From positions 186,001-250,000 of the forward strand of contig JAETXT010000012.1 in NCBI GenBank assembly GCA_019188255.1: a stretch of DNA of 64,000 nt, given 5' to 3'. The stretch's first letter is position 1. The number at the start of each line of letters is the position of its first letter. Made by a program: the position numbers and the translations under genes. The stretch is from Verticillium longisporum (taxonomy: Eukaryota; Ascomycota; Sordariomycetes; Glomerellales; Plectosphaerellaceae). The notes below the pieces were generated by a model, which was not told the origin of the DNA, searched no databases, and saw nothing but the letters and a program-made list of their open reading frames with translations. Shown here in pieces: positions 63,251-64,000 of this stretch.

Positions 63251-64000
63251 TACGCTCCGAATGATCCAACTCAATGTGCGAAAACGCGGCGAGGTTCACG
63301 AGAGCCTTATGAACGATGAGGACATTCAGGACGCTATAGTGCTGGTCATTCAGGAACCATAGGCACGGATGATCAAGGGACGGTTATTGACGACTCCGAT
63401 AGGACATCATAGATGGACAAAGATGGTCCCACCAACGACTAGGGAAGGACGATAGGCGATCCGAAGCATACTTTGGATAAGGAAGGATTTGGAAGCGGAA
63501 TAGGTGCTGATAGAGTCTCCGGACATGATAGCAGCACTATTGCGGCTCCTAGAGAGACTGGTACTGGTGGTGTCCGTGTACGTGCAGGGGATGGACACCC
63601 AGGCATTACAGGAAGCGTGCAACACTATACGTAGTGTGGTCGCGGACGCTAGGAGAGCCGCAGGGAAGGTAGTGGACGTGGTCATTGCAGGCGACTTCAA
63701 TCGCCACGATCAACTATGGGGAGGAGACGACGTATCTCCGGTACGACAGGGTGAAGCTGATAACATCATCGACCTAATGAACGAGCTCTCCCTCTGTAGC
63801 ATGCTCCTACGGGGCACGAAGACATGGCAAGGCGGGGACCACGAATCGACAATCGACCTTGTGCTAGTGTCAGAGGACCTAGCTGCGTCCATGATCAAGT
63901 GTACGACGCACAGGACAGAACACGGGTCGGACCACCGCACCATCGAAACGATCTTTGACGTGTCAGTTCCGACCCCGAAAGCCCAGAACCGACCTCTATT
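63243..64000 (+). pseudogene. LINE ORF2 5' part: apurinic-type endonuclease, three TAG stops
   Basis: ATG at 63243 overlaps the ORF1 stop by 8 nt, as in Tad-like elements. Reads STLRMIQLNVRKRGEVHESL, a TAG at 63360, HHRWTKMVPPTT, TAGs at 63453 and 63501, then VVSVYVQGMDTQALQEACN and VVIAGDFNRHDQLWGGDDVS. These show the conserved GDFN(R)H of the endonuclease, followed by IDLVLVSEDLAASM and EHGSDHRTIETIF (SDH motif). The stops fit TGG or CAG mutated by one transition. The reverse transcriptase lies outside the window. Confidence 0.75.

Larger units (their letters stand above)
61776..64000 (+). mobile_element. Tad-type non-LTR retrotransposon, degraded, cut by window end
   Basis: A gag-like ORF1 with zinc knuckles overlaps the start of ORF2, which begins with an endonuclease domain. 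Reverse transcriptase would lie beyond 64000. The 5' boundary (about 61776) is inferred from the end of the truncated C2H2-like ORF. Four nonsense codons and two frameshifts show it is inactive. Confidence 0.75.

Overview
This 64 kb window looks like an accessory, repeat-rich and gene-poor stretch of a filamentous ascomycete (Pezizomycotina) nuclear chromosome. The evidence is short 45-85 nt GT-AG introns with CTAAC/CTAAT-like branch sites, and typical fungal families: 2EXR, NACHT-ankyrin and NB-ARC STAND proteins, Zn2Cys6, LaeA-like methyltransferase, BTB, fungal protein-kinase-like proteins and Tad-type LINEs. Many genes carry frameshifts or TAG/TAA stops explicable by C:G to T:A transitions, as expected from repeat-induced point mutation (RIP) and decay. 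Species cannot be named from the sequence.

Layout. 0.9-13.2 kb: kinase-like ORF, NB-ARC relic followed by a perfect 106-bp tandem duplication, a broken hypothetical gene, a Cys-rich small ORF, a large decayed NACHT-ankyrin gene and a hypothetical gene with a homopolymer frameshift. 14.2 kb: 18-bp minisatellite. 15.8-17.7 kb: decayed Myb-type gene. 19.4-27.5 kb: the most unusual region, five copies of a ~1.7 kb module (one inverted, three head-to-tail, one inverted). Their flanks share near-identical blocks, a conserved upstream motif, a GC palindrome and iterated GGAGCGA/GGAGTGA motifs, but each carries a strongly diverged ORF. 28.6-34.9 kb: 2EXR gene, RING-H2 gene and a three-exon gene of unknown family. 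37.1-38.0 kb: two tandem, diverged Zn2Cys6-only genes. 39.5-44.8 kb: LTR-like hairpins, two fungal hypothetical genes and a two-exon BTB gene. 45.6-50.3 kb: hypothetical gene, frameshifted LaeA-like methyltransferase and a Ser/Thr kinase-like gene. 51.5-56.0 kb: ORF truncated by a dispersed repeat, pogo-type transposase relic, large unknown ORF and a coiled-coil ORF with a single in-frame TAG. 58.8-61.1 kb: intact nuclease-like plus kinase-like fusion gene. 61.3-64.0 kb: second copy of the dispersed repeat, a C2H2-like fragment and the 5' half of a degraded Tad-type non-LTR retrotransposon running off the window.

No metabolic cluster is evident. The common theme is rapidly evolving recognition/signalling families (STAND NTPases, atypical kinases, nuclease-kinase fusion, BTB, RING, 2EXR) scattered among mobile-element debris. 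The 19.4-27.5 kb array is the best candidate for an undescribed system. All repeat identities and gene models were judged by eye, without alignment software or database searches.
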